From Rhodocytophaga rosea (GTDB lineage Bacteria; Bacteroidota; Bacteroidia; Cytophagales; 172606-1), in the NCBI RefSeq assembly GCF_010119975.1, contig NZ_CP048222.1, forward strand, positions 6,858,501 to 6,922,500: a stretch of DNA of 64,000 nt, written 5' to 3'. The position numbers were made by a program, and so were the translations under genes. Under the pieces are notes generated by a model. It ran no database searches. It was not told the origin of the DNA and was given only the letters and a program-made list of their open reading frames with translations. Shown here piece by piece: positions 18,812 to 28,354 of this stretch. The stretch's first letter is position 1. Every line of letters starts with the position of its first letter.

Positions 18812-19033
18812 GTTTTATGCGTTGATATTATTGCCTGATTAGAGTATGGTCAATCATTATTGGTCAGTATACGGAATCGTTATTTAGTTTCAATACATTA
18901 AATTGATTAATAATAAAATAACCAAGCAACTGTTCCTTAAAACACCAATGACTATCGACTTTATTTATATTATCCAGTTTATGTTTTCTGCCTTTAACTT
19001 ATCTCTCTTTACGACCGTTCCGGCAAAACTTTC

Positions 19034-19041
19034 TATCTTTG
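19034..19041 (+). promoter_or_regulatory. Candidate -7 promoter box for the YfhO-like gene
   Basis: TATCTTTG matches the Bacteroidota -7 consensus TAnnTTTG exactly. A TTTA lies 22 bp upstream, slightly farther than the usual 19-21. The ATG of the following gene is at 19074. Confidence 0.45.
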
Positions 19042-19073
19042 CCGCTATTATACTATTTTGAAACAAACTTCCA

Positions 19074-21599
19074 ATGGAAAATAAAAGCCTTTTGCAAAGA
19101 TTTCTTCCCCACCTGCTTGTTCTCCTCCTGTTTCTGATTATTACCTTCCTCTACTTTACACCTTTGTTACAAGGAAAAACGCTGTTTTTGCAGGATATGG
19201 TGCAGTCACAGGCTGCCGCCAAAGAAGTAGTGGATTATCACAACAAAACCGGGCAGTGGTCACTCTGGACAAATAGTATTTATGGCGGTATGCCTTCTTA
19301 CCTGATCGCCACAGATTATCCCAATAGCTGGAGTACAAAAGTAGGCCGTTTTTTTACACAACTGCTTCCCGAACCGGCTAATATGCTCTTTATTTCGCTG
19401 CTTGGATTTTATATTCTGCTGGTAACACTACGATGTAATCCATGGCTGGCGGCTGTTGGGGCCATCGCTTTTTCGTTCTGTTCTTATAATTTTATCAGTA
19501 TTGAAGCTGGTCATACGTCTAAGGTAATTGCCATATCTTATTTATCGCCCATTATTGCCGGTGTTATTCTGGCCTACCGTGGCAAATACTGGCTGGGTGG
19601 CGCCTTAACTGCTTTGTTTCTGGCCCTACAATTATATGGCAATCACGTACAAATTACCTTTTATGTATTTGTTGCCTTAGCCCTATTCGGAGTATTTGAA
19701 CTGGTGTATGCCATCCGGCAACAAGAACTCAAACGCTTTGCGATTGCCACTTCTGTACTGGCTGTAGCGGTGCTATTAAGCGTAGGCTCTCATGCATCAA
19801 GATTAATGACTACCTACGAATATTCCAAGGAAACCATCCGGGGAAAGTCAGAATTAACAAAAAAACAAAATACGCCTGCTGCCAGCGGCCTGGATAAAGA
19901 ATATGCCTTTCAGTGGAGTTATGGCATAGGCGAAACCTTTACCCTGCTGATCCCTAATTTCTACGGGGGTGCCTCTGGGAGTGAACTTAGTACTTCTTCG
20001 GATTCTTATAAGGCTTTACTGGCAAACGGCATACAACAAGGACAAGCCAGGCAGTTTATTGCCGGTGCTCCAACCTACTGGGGCGAACAACCAGGCACCG
20101 GAGGCCCTGCCTATGCCGGAGCAATCGTATGCTTTTTATTTGTTCTAGGACTATTTATTGTGAAGGACCGCCTTAAATGGTGGCTGCTCACAGTTACTGT
20201 GCTGTTTATTATGCTGGCCTGGGGCAAAAACTTTGCAGCCTTCAACTACTTTGTATTCGACTACATACCTGGCTTCAATAAATTCCGGGCAGTTACCATG
20301 ATATTATCGGTCGCACAAGCTTTTATTGCCTTACTGGCTTTGCTTGCCGTAAAAGAAATTGTACAGGAAAAACTCACCTGGGCAAGCCTTAAAAAGCCAA
20401 TGATGTACAGTGTTGGCATCACTGCCGGATTTGCCTTGCTATTTGCTTTGCTGGGAGGTGTTTTCTTTGATTTTACTGCTTCCTTGGATACTCAGCTTCC
20501 AGACTGGCTGCAGAATGCAATCCGCGATGACCGGCAAAGTATGTTGCAGAAAGATGCGTTCCGTTCGGTATTTTTTATTCTGGCAGCGGCTGCACTTTTA
20601 TGGGCATTTGTACAAAACAAACTAAAATCCGGCGTGCTATATGGTGCTTTGCTCCTGCTGATGTGGATAGATCTGTTCAGTGTGGGAAAACGCTATTTGA
20701 ATAATGATGATTTTGTAAGTAAAAGAAAAGCCCAGCAGGAAATACAACCTACGGAAGCCAATAATGCGATCCTACAGGACAAAGCTTTGAATTTCCGGGT
20801 TCTCGACCTTACCAAAGGCCTGAATATACTTAAAGATGCCACACCAGCTTTCTTTCACAAAACGGTTAGTGGCTACCATGCCGCCCGGATGATGCGCTTC
20901 CAGGAACTGGCTGACAGCGTATTGTTTCCGGAACTGCAAAGTTTTGCCAATGAAATGAATACGGCACAGAATCTTACTCCGGCCATGTTGTCGAAGTTGA
21001 ATGTACTCAATATGCTTAATACCAGATACATGATTCTGGCGCCTGCTGCAAATGGAGCTGTTCAAAATCCCTATGCCCTGGGAAATGCCTGGTTTGTAAA
21101 AGAATATAATCTTGTAGCTGATGCAAATGCCGAAATTGAGGCTATTTCTGCTTTTAATCCAGCTCAAACTGCTGTGGTGGATAAACGCTATCAATCTTTA
21201 TTAAATAACCTCCAGATTCAGGGAGACTCTTCAGCAAGCATTACCCTTAGTGCCTATGCCCCGGATCATCTGACGTATCAGACTTCGGCTTCGAGTCCGC
21301 AACTAGCTGTATTTTCGGAAATGTATTACCAGGGAAATAACGACTGGCAGGCTTTCGTAGATGGACAGGCGCAGCCTCATTTCCGGGCTAATTATGTGCT
21401 CAGGGCTATGGTAGTTCCGGCAGGAAAACATACCATCGAATTCAGGTTTATTGGAGAAACCTATAAGCAGGGAGAAACCATTGCCTTGATCTGCTCGATC
21501 CTGTTGTTTGGTAGTGTAGGCGTGGCATTTTACATGGAAAATAAAAAGAACAGACCACAAATTATGGCCAAAAGTCCACAAACAAAGGTTCACAAATAG
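19074..21599 (+). CDS. YfhO-like multi-pass membrane protein
   Basis: An 841-residue polytopic protein with about 12 membrane segments in the first 520 residues, then a large extracytoplasmic domain (~540-800) and a last segment near 805-825 (TIALICSILLFGSVGVAFYM). It resembles the YfhO family of putative membrane glycosyltransferases (GT-C type), from the N-terminal LFLIITFLYFTPLLQGKTLFLQD and NSIYGGMPSYLIATDYP. The family is linked to glycosylation of teichoic acids in Firmicutes; the Bacteroidota role is unknown. MgtC/SapB follows by 71 bp on the same strand. Confidence 0.8.
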   Translation: MENKSLLQRFLPHLLVLLLFLIITFLYFTPLLQGKTLFLQDMVQSQAAAKEVVDYHNKTGQWSLWTNSIYGGMPSYLIATDYPNSWSTKVGRFFTQLLPEPANMLFISLLGFYILLVTLRCNPWLAAVGAIAFSFCSYNFISIEAGHTSKVIAISYLSPIIAGVILAYRGKYWLGGALTALFLALQLYGNHVQITFYVFVALALFGVFELVYAIRQQELKRFAIATSVLAVAVLLSVGSHASRLMTTYEYSKETIRGKSELTKKQNTPAASGLDKEYAFQWSYGIGETFTLLIPNFYGGASGSELSTSSDSYKALLANGIQQGQARQFIAGAPTYWGEQPGTGGPAYAGAIVCFLFVLGLFIVKDRLKWWLLTVTVLFIMLAWGKNFAAFNYFVFDYIPGFNKFRAVTMILSVAQAFIALLALLAVKEIVQEKLTWASLKKPMMYSVGITAGFALLFALLGGVFFDFTASLDTQLPDWLQNAIRDDRQSMLQKDAFRSVFFILAAAALLWAFVQNKLKSGVLYGALLLLMWIDLFSVGKRYLNNDDFVSKRKAQQEIQPTEANNAILQDKALNFRVLDLTKGLNILKDATPAFFHKTVSGYHAARMMRFQELADSVLFPELQSFANEMNTAQNLTPAMLSKLNVLNMLNTRYMILAPAANGAVQNPYALGNAWFVKEYNLVADANAEIEAISAFNPAQTAVVDKRYQSLLNNLQIQGDSSASITLSAYAPDHLTYQTSASSPQLAVFSEMYYQGNNDWQAFVDGQAQPHFRANYVLRAMVVPAGKHTIEFRFIGETYKQGETIALICSILLFGSVGVAFYMENKKNRPQIMAKSPQTKVHK

Positions 21600-21670
21600 C
21601 GGTGATTGGTTGGATATATTCCTTTTAATCTATTGACTGTTGCTTGTGGTCTATAAACAATTTACCACTT

Positions 21671-22369
21671 ATGCCCTGGATTGAATCACTGTTTACCCAA
21701 ACCTATATTGACCCCATTCAGATTTTTCTCAGGCTTCTGTTAAGCCTGATTCTGGGAGGTTGTATTGGATGGGAACGGGAAAGCAGAAGGCAACCGGCCG
21801 GTTTACGTACCCATATTCTGATCTGCCTGGGAGCAACCTTGCTGATGATTACTTCTATTTATATTCCCCAGACCTTTAAAAATTTTCAGAACGGCGATCC
21901 GGGACGGATTGCCGCCCAGGTGGTATCCGGAATAGGTTTTCTGGGTGCTGGTGCTATTTTCAGACTGGGTGTAAATGTGAAAGGACTTACAACGGCTGCT
22001 ACTATCTGGGTAGTAGCGGCTGTAGGCCTGAGTGTAGGAGCAGGGGTATATGCTGGCGCTTTGCTAGGCACTATGTTTATATTGTTTGTGTTGACCACCT
22101 TAAATAAAGTAGAGAAAAAATACTTTCCGGCTTCCCACTATAAAGTGCTGCAGTTAAATTTTGGAAGCAATAAAATAGAAACTGAAAGCCTGTTTATCAT
22201 TTTGGAAAAATATGAGATTAAAGTCGTTTCCACCAATATGCAGCACTCAAAAGACAAGAAAAAAACCAGAATAAAGCTAATTGTTTCTCTGCCTCAGAAA
22301 ACAGAATTAAAACGTTTATACAAGGAATTGAATGGCATTGACAATATTACTCAAATTCGGCTGGGGTAG
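21671..22369 (+). CDS. MgtC/SapB-family membrane protein
   Basis: About 232 residues from the ATG at 21671. Four membrane helices occupy residues ~20-150, with the family signature LGGCIGWERESRRQPAGLRT and then GAGAIFRLGVNVKGLTTAA. A cytoplasmic ACT-like tail (~155-230) is present. MgtC proteins help bacteria survive low magnesium and modulate the F-type ATP synthase in Salmonella; the same role here is not shown. Confidence 0.9.
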   Translation: MPWIESLFTQTYIDPIQIFLRLLLSLILGGCIGWERESRRQPAGLRTHILICLGATLLMITSIYIPQTFKNFQNGDPGRIAAQVVSGIGFLGAGAIFRLGVNVKGLTTAATIWVVAAVGLSVGAGVYAGALLGTMFILFVLTTLNKVEKKYFPASHYKVLQLNFGSNKIETESLFIILEKYEIKVVSTNMQHSKDKKKTRIKLIVSLPQKTELKRLYKELNGIDNITQIRLG

Positions 22370-22445
22370 GGAACAGAGAGTAAGTGCTCAATTATTTCTC
22401 AAACATCAATATTTGTTTAACTTTTTGAAATAAATGGTTTAATTA

Positions 22446-22961
22446 ATGAAAGTAGAGCGGTATAAAATCAAGGGTTGGACGCAAGAAGAACAAGGGTTGC
22501 TTATTGACGAGAATGAAGAGTGGGTTCTTGTGAAGCACATTCCTGTAGATTATGTTATTGATGGTTACAAGCTGTATCGCAAACAGTTTATCCATAAAAG
22601 ATTACATCTTAAAAAAGATGCTGAGATTGAACGAGTGTTAAAATTAAAAAGAATAAAAGAAGATAAACCCATAGATTTTCAATTTAAAAGTGTCGTCGAG
22701 ACTTTGAAATGGTCTGAGGAAACATATGGATTATTTGAATTTCAAGATCAATTACAAACAGAGTTATTCTATGGAAAGGTTAATCACATCCAAAATAATT
22801 TGTTAGTGATCGATATGATTAAAGCTAATGGAAAAGAAGAAAAAGCCTATGATTACGAATTTGAACTAGATGAAATTCGAGTGATTACTTTTGAAACCGA
22901 CTATTTTGAGTCAATAAGATTGTTATGGCAAGATCAAAGCAAGAGTAAAAAGAGGCTATAA
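22446..22961 (+). CDS. Protein of unknown function (171 aa)
   Basis: I do not recognise this soluble protein. It is rich in Lys and Glu, with no signal peptide or membrane segment. It starts MKVERYKIKGWTQEEQGLLIDENEEW and shows two copies of an OB- or SH3-like pattern of strands (TQEEQGLLIDENEEWVLVKH, and later YGKVNHIQNNLLVIDMI), which hints at internal duplication. It ends 7 bp before the convergent stop of the tape-measure gene. Confidence 0.6.
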   Translation: MKVERYKIKGWTQEEQGLLIDENEEWVLVKHIPVDYVIDGYKLYRKQFIHKRLHLKKDAEIERVLKLKRIKEDKPIDFQFKSVVETLKWSEETYGLFEFQDQLQTELFYGKVNHIQNNLLVIDMIKANGKEEKAYDYEFELDEIRVITFETDYFESIRLLWQDQSKSKKRL

Positions 22962-22968
22962 AACCTAA

Positions 22969-25900
22969 CTACCGCCATTCCACCCGTAATACTTTTTCCA
23001 TCCAGGGAAGTTTAATGATAGAATAAGTCCAGGGTAATTTATCAATCAGAATGTCATAACCCCGGTTTTCTACTTTCAGTTGCCAGTCTTCGGAGGTATA
23101 TACCAATCGCCCTTCCCGGTGCAGGAAAGAAACCCGGAAATTGTCAGGGGAAGTATTTTTGAGAATAGTCCAGTTTTGAATCACGCCTTGTATGAGGCTT
23201 TCGCAGGTTTCTTTTTCCTCTTCTGTTAATTCTACTTCTTTTTCCAGAGGCATTGAAACCGGCAAGCCGCAAAGAACTTTATTCAGAGCCAGTTCATATT
23301 CTGGTGCCCCTTCGCTTTTGTGGGAAATATAATGCAACAAGTGTACACCCCGCTGGGCAGCCTGCTCGTCTATAAATTTCTTATTGACAGTAAGTTTGAG
23401 CAAGGTAAAGAAACGGGTCAGAAAAGGATGGATCAATACCAGTCCGGCATTGCGGATGTATAAAGGCTCCTCAGGTTGCCGCCAGATATATCTTTTGCTG
23501 CTATCCTGAGGTTTTTTTGGAATTGACTTGCCGGGAATGGATTTTTTATCCTGTTCCATTTGCTGGTCAGGAAGAGGAATTTGCATGCCATCAGGTGCCA
23601 TCTCCGGAGCTTTTGTGGGAGTCTGTACTATAGTTTGGTTATCCTCCGGTTCTATGGATGAATATATTTTTGCTCTACTATTTGTTTGCTCTTCCGGCGA
23701 TATGTGCTGCAAGTCATCTACTGGTGAGATTTCAGGTTTCCGGCTATCAGTTTCCTGATTTTTATTTTTCAATTCTGATTGATATGAATCTTCCTGGATG
23801 TTTGTTGATAGCTTTTCTTTCTTAGCCAGATCCGGTGTAGAGGATTCATTATTTTTAATCTCCTTGCCTGTATCCGTTTCCTTAGCTGTTATTTGCCCGG
23901 GTGATGCTTCCGGTTTATCAATTTCTATCTGCATCGGTTTGCTTGAAATGGTATCTGGGAGATCGGCTGGCAATTCAAGTGGTTGTTCCGACGCATCGGA
24001 TATGCTCACCTCCAAGAGTTTTTTAGATTGTATCTCTTGTGTTGACATTAACTCATCTGAGGATAAAACCGGCTGTTCAATGAAAGTTGTGTTATCTTTA
24101 TCCTGTGCATTTGTCTTGTTTAATTGCTGCTCTTCTTCAGAAAGGGATTGCCTGGGTTCTGCCTTATTATCAGTTTCTGATGCATTTTCCTCATTTGAAG
24201 TACCTGCATTAGTTGCCCCAGGTTCACTTGCCAGAAAAGTGACCAGTTCAAGGCTAATATCCAATAATACCTGCTGTTGTGCTTCCGGCAAAGTACTTAT
24301 AAACTCACGGCTGATTTCAGGATAAGCAATAATAAATGTATGGATCAATGCATGAACAGAAACAGGCACTTCTGCTGGCAACTTTCCGGTATCCAGGTAA
24401 GCCCACAAGTAGTGAACTATTACATCTGGCTGGGCCGTAAGTTCTTCTATGGAAAGTAAAGAAGGCTGTGTAAGTGCTGTTTGAGAATTTTTCTGAAGAA
24501 ACCGGGCTACTAGCTCCGGAGAAAATTGCGCTTGAATCCGTTGAACAACTACTGGCTGGTTAAGAAGTCCGGAAGATTGTATCCATTGATCCAGTTGTTC
24601 TGGCTGGGTTTGTATCATTTCTGTAACCAGCTGTTTTATCAGGTCAGGTGTATGGCGGATACGTTCTGTCCAGGGAATAACCCCATACTGAAGAAAAAAC
24701 CGGAGAATATCCAGGTCTGAATAGCGAACCGGAGGTCTAATCTGACCATCCAGAATTAATCTGGCATAATCATTTTTATTTTGAGATAGTTTGCCTGATG
24801 GTGGTTCTGAACTGTTTCTTATCAGTATTTGCGGATATTCTTCTAGTAATTGCCTGAAAATCTGCTGTATAGATTTCGCTTCACTACCTGCATTTGCTAA
24901 AGACGCCAGTACTTGTTCAGGTGGAATATTAAGCTTGTTTACAAGCAAAGGCAGACTGCTTTTTAGATAGGAGGGTATGCTAAAGGCAGGATGTTTTTCT
25001 GCAAACAAATAATGAATAACCGATTCCCTGATCACCCGGTTTATAGTTTGTTCATTGACCGAAGTACCGGTGGCTGCCTGCTCAAAAATCTGCGCCAGTA
25101 ACTTTGCCAGGTTTTCTATGGTGCTTGCTAGTGCTGGTTCTGCGACCTGAACTAAAGTTACAAATCGTTCAGATTCATTCTGCATTCCTGCAAACCTGAG
25201 GTTATTGTTTTGTTGAAAGTATTGAGTGAATTCTTCCGGCCTGCGTAAACGATGTTCTGTTAGTATTCTTCCGGCAAGCATTTGAACAGAACTTTGATTA
25301 GTTGATATATTCTTTTCAAATCCTGGAGAGCTGGCAATTGCAAGTAATAATCGCGGCATAGGCAAATCTAACTTCCCGGAAATATGATTAAATATTCCTT
25401 CTGCAAATGCTGACTCTTCAAAGGAAGTATGTCTGTGCAGAAATACAAAAGTCCAGATAAAATCCCAGCTCATTTCCCGGAAAAGGGCAGGGGTTATCTC
25501 CAGGACTTTTTTTGCTTGCTGGAACTGCGATAATCCTGTCAGAAATGATTTAACAAACTGGAGGCGCGCCGGTATGGCAATAGATAGAATCTTAAAAAGT
25601 AGTTCATCCGGAAACTGCTTTGTTAGCCGCAGCCTTACTTCCGGCGTTTTCAGTTCCTGCTGAAAATTTGTAATTAGCGAACCGGGTTGTGAGGCCAGAC
25701 ATTGTTCGAGCAAATCGGATAGTGAAAAATCTTCCTGCCTGGGATGGGATGACCACCAGGGAAGGGTTCCATTCTGCAAAAAATAAATCAGCAGTTCTAT
25801 ATCCGCTTTTTCTTTGGCCACCAGCTGGCTAGTTTCTTTAGGAAAATACCGGATTTCACCAATAGCTGCCAGCAGGGCATCGGTCAGTTTGTTACGAAGT

Positions 25901-26127
25901 ATATCTGGTAAATCCTGTTCTAAAGAATCGAGCGAAATCTCTCCTAAATTAATATCAAGTGTATCCAGCCGTAGAATGACATTGGGTAAAGAAACCTGTG
26001 TAAATACTTCTTCTATCACCGGAAGCAGGGCATCGTGCATGAGTTCTGTGAACCTGGTTTGCAGGTCAAAGCCTTTTTCCTGTGAGGAAAATTTAATTTC
26101 GAATGTCTGCCTGCGGATGTGGTGCAT
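22969..26127 (-). CDS. Contractile injection system tape-measure protein
   Basis: A 1052-residue protein resembling the family named contractile injection system tape measure protein, found with extracellular (PVC/Afp-like) and type VI-iii injection systems of Bacteroidota. The diagnostic N-terminus is at residues 1-90, RRQTFEIKFSSQEKGFDLQ and PNVILRLDTLDINLGEI. A motif of the kind IELLIYFLQNGTLPWW (110-125) recurs around residues 470-490 (LRFFLQYGVIPW) and 570 (HYLWAYLDTGKLP). Residues ~640-880 are a Ser/Glu/Lys-rich low-complexity linker. The conserved C-terminal domain (~885-1052) reads YIRNAGLVLIHPFLTRFF and ends WTYSIIKLPWM. No sheath, tube, baseplate or ATPase gene lies nearby. Confidence 0.8.
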   Translation of the reverse strand: MHHIRRQTFEIKFSSQEKGFDLQTRFTELMHDALLPVIEEVFTQVSLPNVILRLDTLDINLGEISLDSLEQDLPDILRNKLTDALLAAIGEIRYFPKETSQLVAKEKADIELLIYFLQNGTLPWWSSHPRQEDFSLSDLLEQCLASQPGSLITNFQQELKTPEVRLRLTKQFPDELLFKILSIAIPARLQFVKSFLTGLSQFQQAKKVLEITPALFREMSWDFIWTFVFLHRHTSFEESAFAEGIFNHISGKLDLPMPRLLLAIASSPGFEKNISTNQSSVQMLAGRILTEHRLRRPEEFTQYFQQNNNLRFAGMQNESERFVTLVQVAEPALASTIENLAKLLAQIFEQAATGTSVNEQTINRVIRESVIHYLFAEKHPAFSIPSYLKSSLPLLVNKLNIPPEQVLASLANAGSEAKSIQQIFRQLLEEYPQILIRNSSEPPSGKLSQNKNDYARLILDGQIRPPVRYSDLDILRFFLQYGVIPWTERIRHTPDLIKQLVTEMIQTQPEQLDQWIQSSGLLNQPVVVQRIQAQFSPELVARFLQKNSQTALTQPSLLSIEELTAQPDVIVHYLWAYLDTGKLPAEVPVSVHALIHTFIIAYPEISREFISTLPEAQQQVLLDISLELVTFLASEPGATNAGTSNEENASETDNKAEPRQSLSEEEQQLNKTNAQDKDNTTFIEQPVLSSDELMSTQEIQSKKLLEVSISDASEQPLELPADLPDTISSKPMQIEIDKPEASPGQITAKETDTGKEIKNNESSTPDLAKKEKLSTNIQEDSYQSELKNKNQETDSRKPEISPVDDLQHISPEEQTNSRAKIYSSIEPEDNQTIVQTPTKAPEMAPDGMQIPLPDQQMEQDKKSIPGKSIPKKPQDSSKRYIWRQPEEPLYIRNAGLVLIHPFLTRFFTLLKLTVNKKFIDEQAAQRGVHLLHYISHKSEGAPEYELALNKVLCGLPVSMPLEKEVELTEEEKETCESLIQGVIQNWTILKNTSPDNFRVSFLHREGRLVYTSEDWQLKVENRGYDILIDKLPWTYSIIKLPWMEKVLRVEWR

Positions 26128-26514
26128 GGCAAGGAGAGAAGATGTTAACTAACAGGTAATTGTTTGAATCTTTTAAACGGTTTGGTAATCTATATAATAT
26201 GTAGCTTATGTATGTAGGCCGTCTTTACTTTACTTTTCTTTTGCTTGTCCAAAAGAAAAGTAACAAAAGAAAAGGACAGCACCAACAAAGCCTGTTTTAC
26301 GCTTGACTATGGCTGCTCGCACAAACCTCCGGCCTACGCTCAGGCCAAAACCGGCCACACTGTTGCTGCACCACCAGCCGCACGCTTGCTTTGTCTATAG
26401 TTATTTAAGGATAAGCATGCTACTCTTTATATTAACGTTTGCCTCTATTGTGGTAGGCTGCTGAGAGGCTAAAGCAGGTATTATGGCGCTTTTGTTTTTA
26501 TGAAGTGAATCATT
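26128..26514. other. Intergenic region containing a repeat-like element
   Basis: Upstream of the tape-measure gene. It holds the pyrimidine/purine-rich inverted repeat at 26230-26274, followed by a GC-richer stretch (26275-26400) unlike the rest of the intergenic DNA. The composition change suggests an inserted or repeated sequence. I see no gene of convincing length. Confidence 0.5.
26230..26274. repeat. Inverted and direct repeat of CAAAAGAAAAG
   Basis: TTACTTTTCTTTTG (26230-26243) and CAAAAGAAAAGTAA (26250-26263) form a perfect 14-bp stem with a 6-nt loop. CAAAAGAAAAG is then repeated directly at 26264-26274. Confidence 0.7.
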
Positions 26515-26943
26515 CTATTTGTAGGCATAAATACGGTAATACTCATCGGTTACTTCCTCATTAAATTTGCCTAATCCATTCACACTTTGTCGTAAGGCTG
26601 CAATATACTGTTTCATTATTTCTTTATTACCATCACAAATTACGGGGAAATTAATCCATTCAATCTCTTTATATAAAGTCCAGCCGGGAACCATTGGATA
26701 GGCAACCATACTTTCCATGGAAGTTGAATAAAAATCAAAATTATACGCTTCATTACCGGTAATTATCATATGTCTGATCTTATCATCATAGATAAGTTTT
26801 ACCTGGCAACTTTTCAGTAATGAATAATTAGTAACAAGTAATTGAATCAGCTTCACCCATTTAGCATTGTTCATGAAACTTGCGTTATATTTATCTTTGA
26901 TCAGTTTATCGATCTTTTCATTAGGTAAAGCCTGTTTTTTCAT
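26515..26943 (-). CDS. Small soluble protein, possibly DUF6678-like
   Basis: A 142-residue protein without a signal peptide or membrane segment. The pattern FMNNAKWVKLIQLL followed by a Trp/Tyr-rich core (PGWTLYKEIEWINFP) and an acidic C-terminal helix recalls the DUF6678 family, which I can only suggest. Its size and composition would also fit an immunity-type protein. It lies in the same direction as the ABC permease gene, which ends upstream at 27017 after a 73-bp gap. Confidence 0.5.
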   Translation of the reverse strand: MKKQALPNEKIDKLIKDKYNASFMNNAKWVKLIQLLVTNYSLLKSCQVKLIYDDKIRHMIITGNEAYNFDFYSTSMESMVAYPMVPGWTLYKEIEWINFPVICDGNKEIMKQYIAALRQSVNGLGKFNEEVTDEYYRIYAYK

Positions 26944-27016
26944 TTACTTCTTAATTATAATCAGCGATTTTCTTTTTTTACGCACGATAAAAGGTAAATA
27001 GAAATACTGTTTATCA

Positions 27017-28348
27017 TTACTCATATCTTAAAGAAGTGATAGGGCTTTGGCTGGCGGCACGGCGGGCTGGGGCAATGCCGAATACGAGTCCGACGAAGGT
27101 GGAAACGCCGAAAGAAATAATGATGGACAAGGGCGAAATAATGGTAGGAATATCGGCTACCTGAGAAATGAGCATAGCCAGACCTACTCCGGCAATAATC
27201 CCGATAATTCCCCCAGAAAGGCTGATCAGGGTAGATTCCATCAGAAATTGCAGAATAATATCTTGCTTTTTGGCACCGATAGAGAGGCGCAGGCCAATCT
27301 CTTTAATGCGTTCCAGCACCGAAGCCAGCATAATGTTCATAATGCCAATACCTCCCACCAATAATGAAATACCGGCAATAGAGCCCAGTACAATATTGAA
27401 AATGTCTTTGGTGCGCTGCTGTTGCTTGAGCAGGAGTTCGGGAATGCTGATCTCATAATCAATCATGCCATAGTGCCGACGCTGCAACATGCGGGATACG
27501 ATTTCGGAAGCTGGCGTAAGGAACTCAGTCTGGTCTACCTGCACCACCATCCGGTCGATCTGGTGATAATTTTTTGCCTTGTCATCTTCTTCATTGTTGC
27601 CCCCGCTTCTGGAAGCCAGTGTGATCATGTGTTCCGTTACCAGGGAACGGTTTACATAGCGCATCAGCACGGTTTTCAGCGGAACATATACGTCCATATT
27701 ATAATCCCGGATACCCAGCTTAGACACGGAGTTTTCTGAGATAAGCCGTTCTTCCAGTACGCCAATAATTTTCATCCAGTGTTTGCCACATTTAATGTAT
27801 TTACCAATGGGGTCTTCCTTTGTAAAAAACTTCGTTTGAATCCCTTTTCCGATGATACATACCTGTTCTCCGTAGGAAAGCTGGTGTTCATTGAACATTT
27901 TACCTTTGTGTAATTCAAAATTGGCAATTTCAAAGTACTGCGGTTCTACGCCTACCAGTTTTGCTGAACGACGGATTCCATTTTTGATAATGCTGGTTTC
28001 CAGCATGATTTCGGGGCTTACCTTCGCAATACGGGGAATATGGCTTTGTATGCTGCGGGCATCCAGCAGGTTAAGTCCCGGCGAAAATTGCTTTTTCTCT
28101 TTTTTGCCTTCATTTTCTTCCAGCTTTTCTTCACTTTGTTCGAGAATAGGCGTAATGACTATGTTATTGACACCCACCAGTTTGATCTGTTCCATAATCT
28201 CCTGCTGAGCGCCATTGCCTACCGCAAGCATGGCGATTACTGCCGCTACCCCAAATATAATCCCTAAGGCTGTGAGGGTAGAGCGCAATTTATTTGCCTG
28301 GATCGCCTCGAAGGCAATCCCAAAATTTACTAGGTATTTTGTCAACAT
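27017..28348 (-). CDS. MacB/FtsX-type ABC transporter permease
   Basis: A 443-residue permease of the MacB fold. One N-terminal membrane helix (ALGIIFGVAAVIAMLAVG at ~27-44) is followed by a large periplasmic domain (~50-310) and three C-terminal helices. The conserved segment GIGIMNIMLASVLERIKEIGLRLSIGAKKQDIILQF is the FtsX signature. The chain lacks an ATPase domain. It starts 6 bp after the HlyD-type adaptor gene, so the two form an operon; no ATP-binding subunit is encoded next to them. Confidence 0.9.
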   Translation of the reverse strand: MLTKYLVNFGIAFEAIQANKLRSTLTALGIIFGVAAVIAMLAVGNGAQQEIMEQIKLVGVNNIVITPILEQSEEKLEENEGKKEKKQFSPGLNLLDARSIQSHIPRIAKVSPEIMLETSIIKNGIRRSAKLVGVEPQYFEIANFELHKGKMFNEHQLSYGEQVCIIGKGIQTKFFTKEDPIGKYIKCGKHWMKIIGVLEERLISENSVSKLGIRDYNMDVYVPLKTVLMRYVNRSLVTEHMITLASRSGGNNEEDDKAKNYHQIDRMVVQVDQTEFLTPASEIVSRMLQRRHYGMIDYEISIPELLLKQQQRTKDIFNIVLGSIAGISLLVGGIGIMNIMLASVLERIKEIGLRLSIGAKKQDIILQFLMESTLISLSGGIIGIIAGVGLAMLISQVADIPTIISPLSIIISFGVSTFVGLVFGIAPARRAASQSPITSLRYE

Positions 28349-28354
28349 AGCTGT

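Noticed and set aside
22242-22369. Frameshift or truncation at the MgtC C-terminus
   Set aside because: The tail fits the normal ACT-like domain and ends at a clean stop; no missing part is evident.
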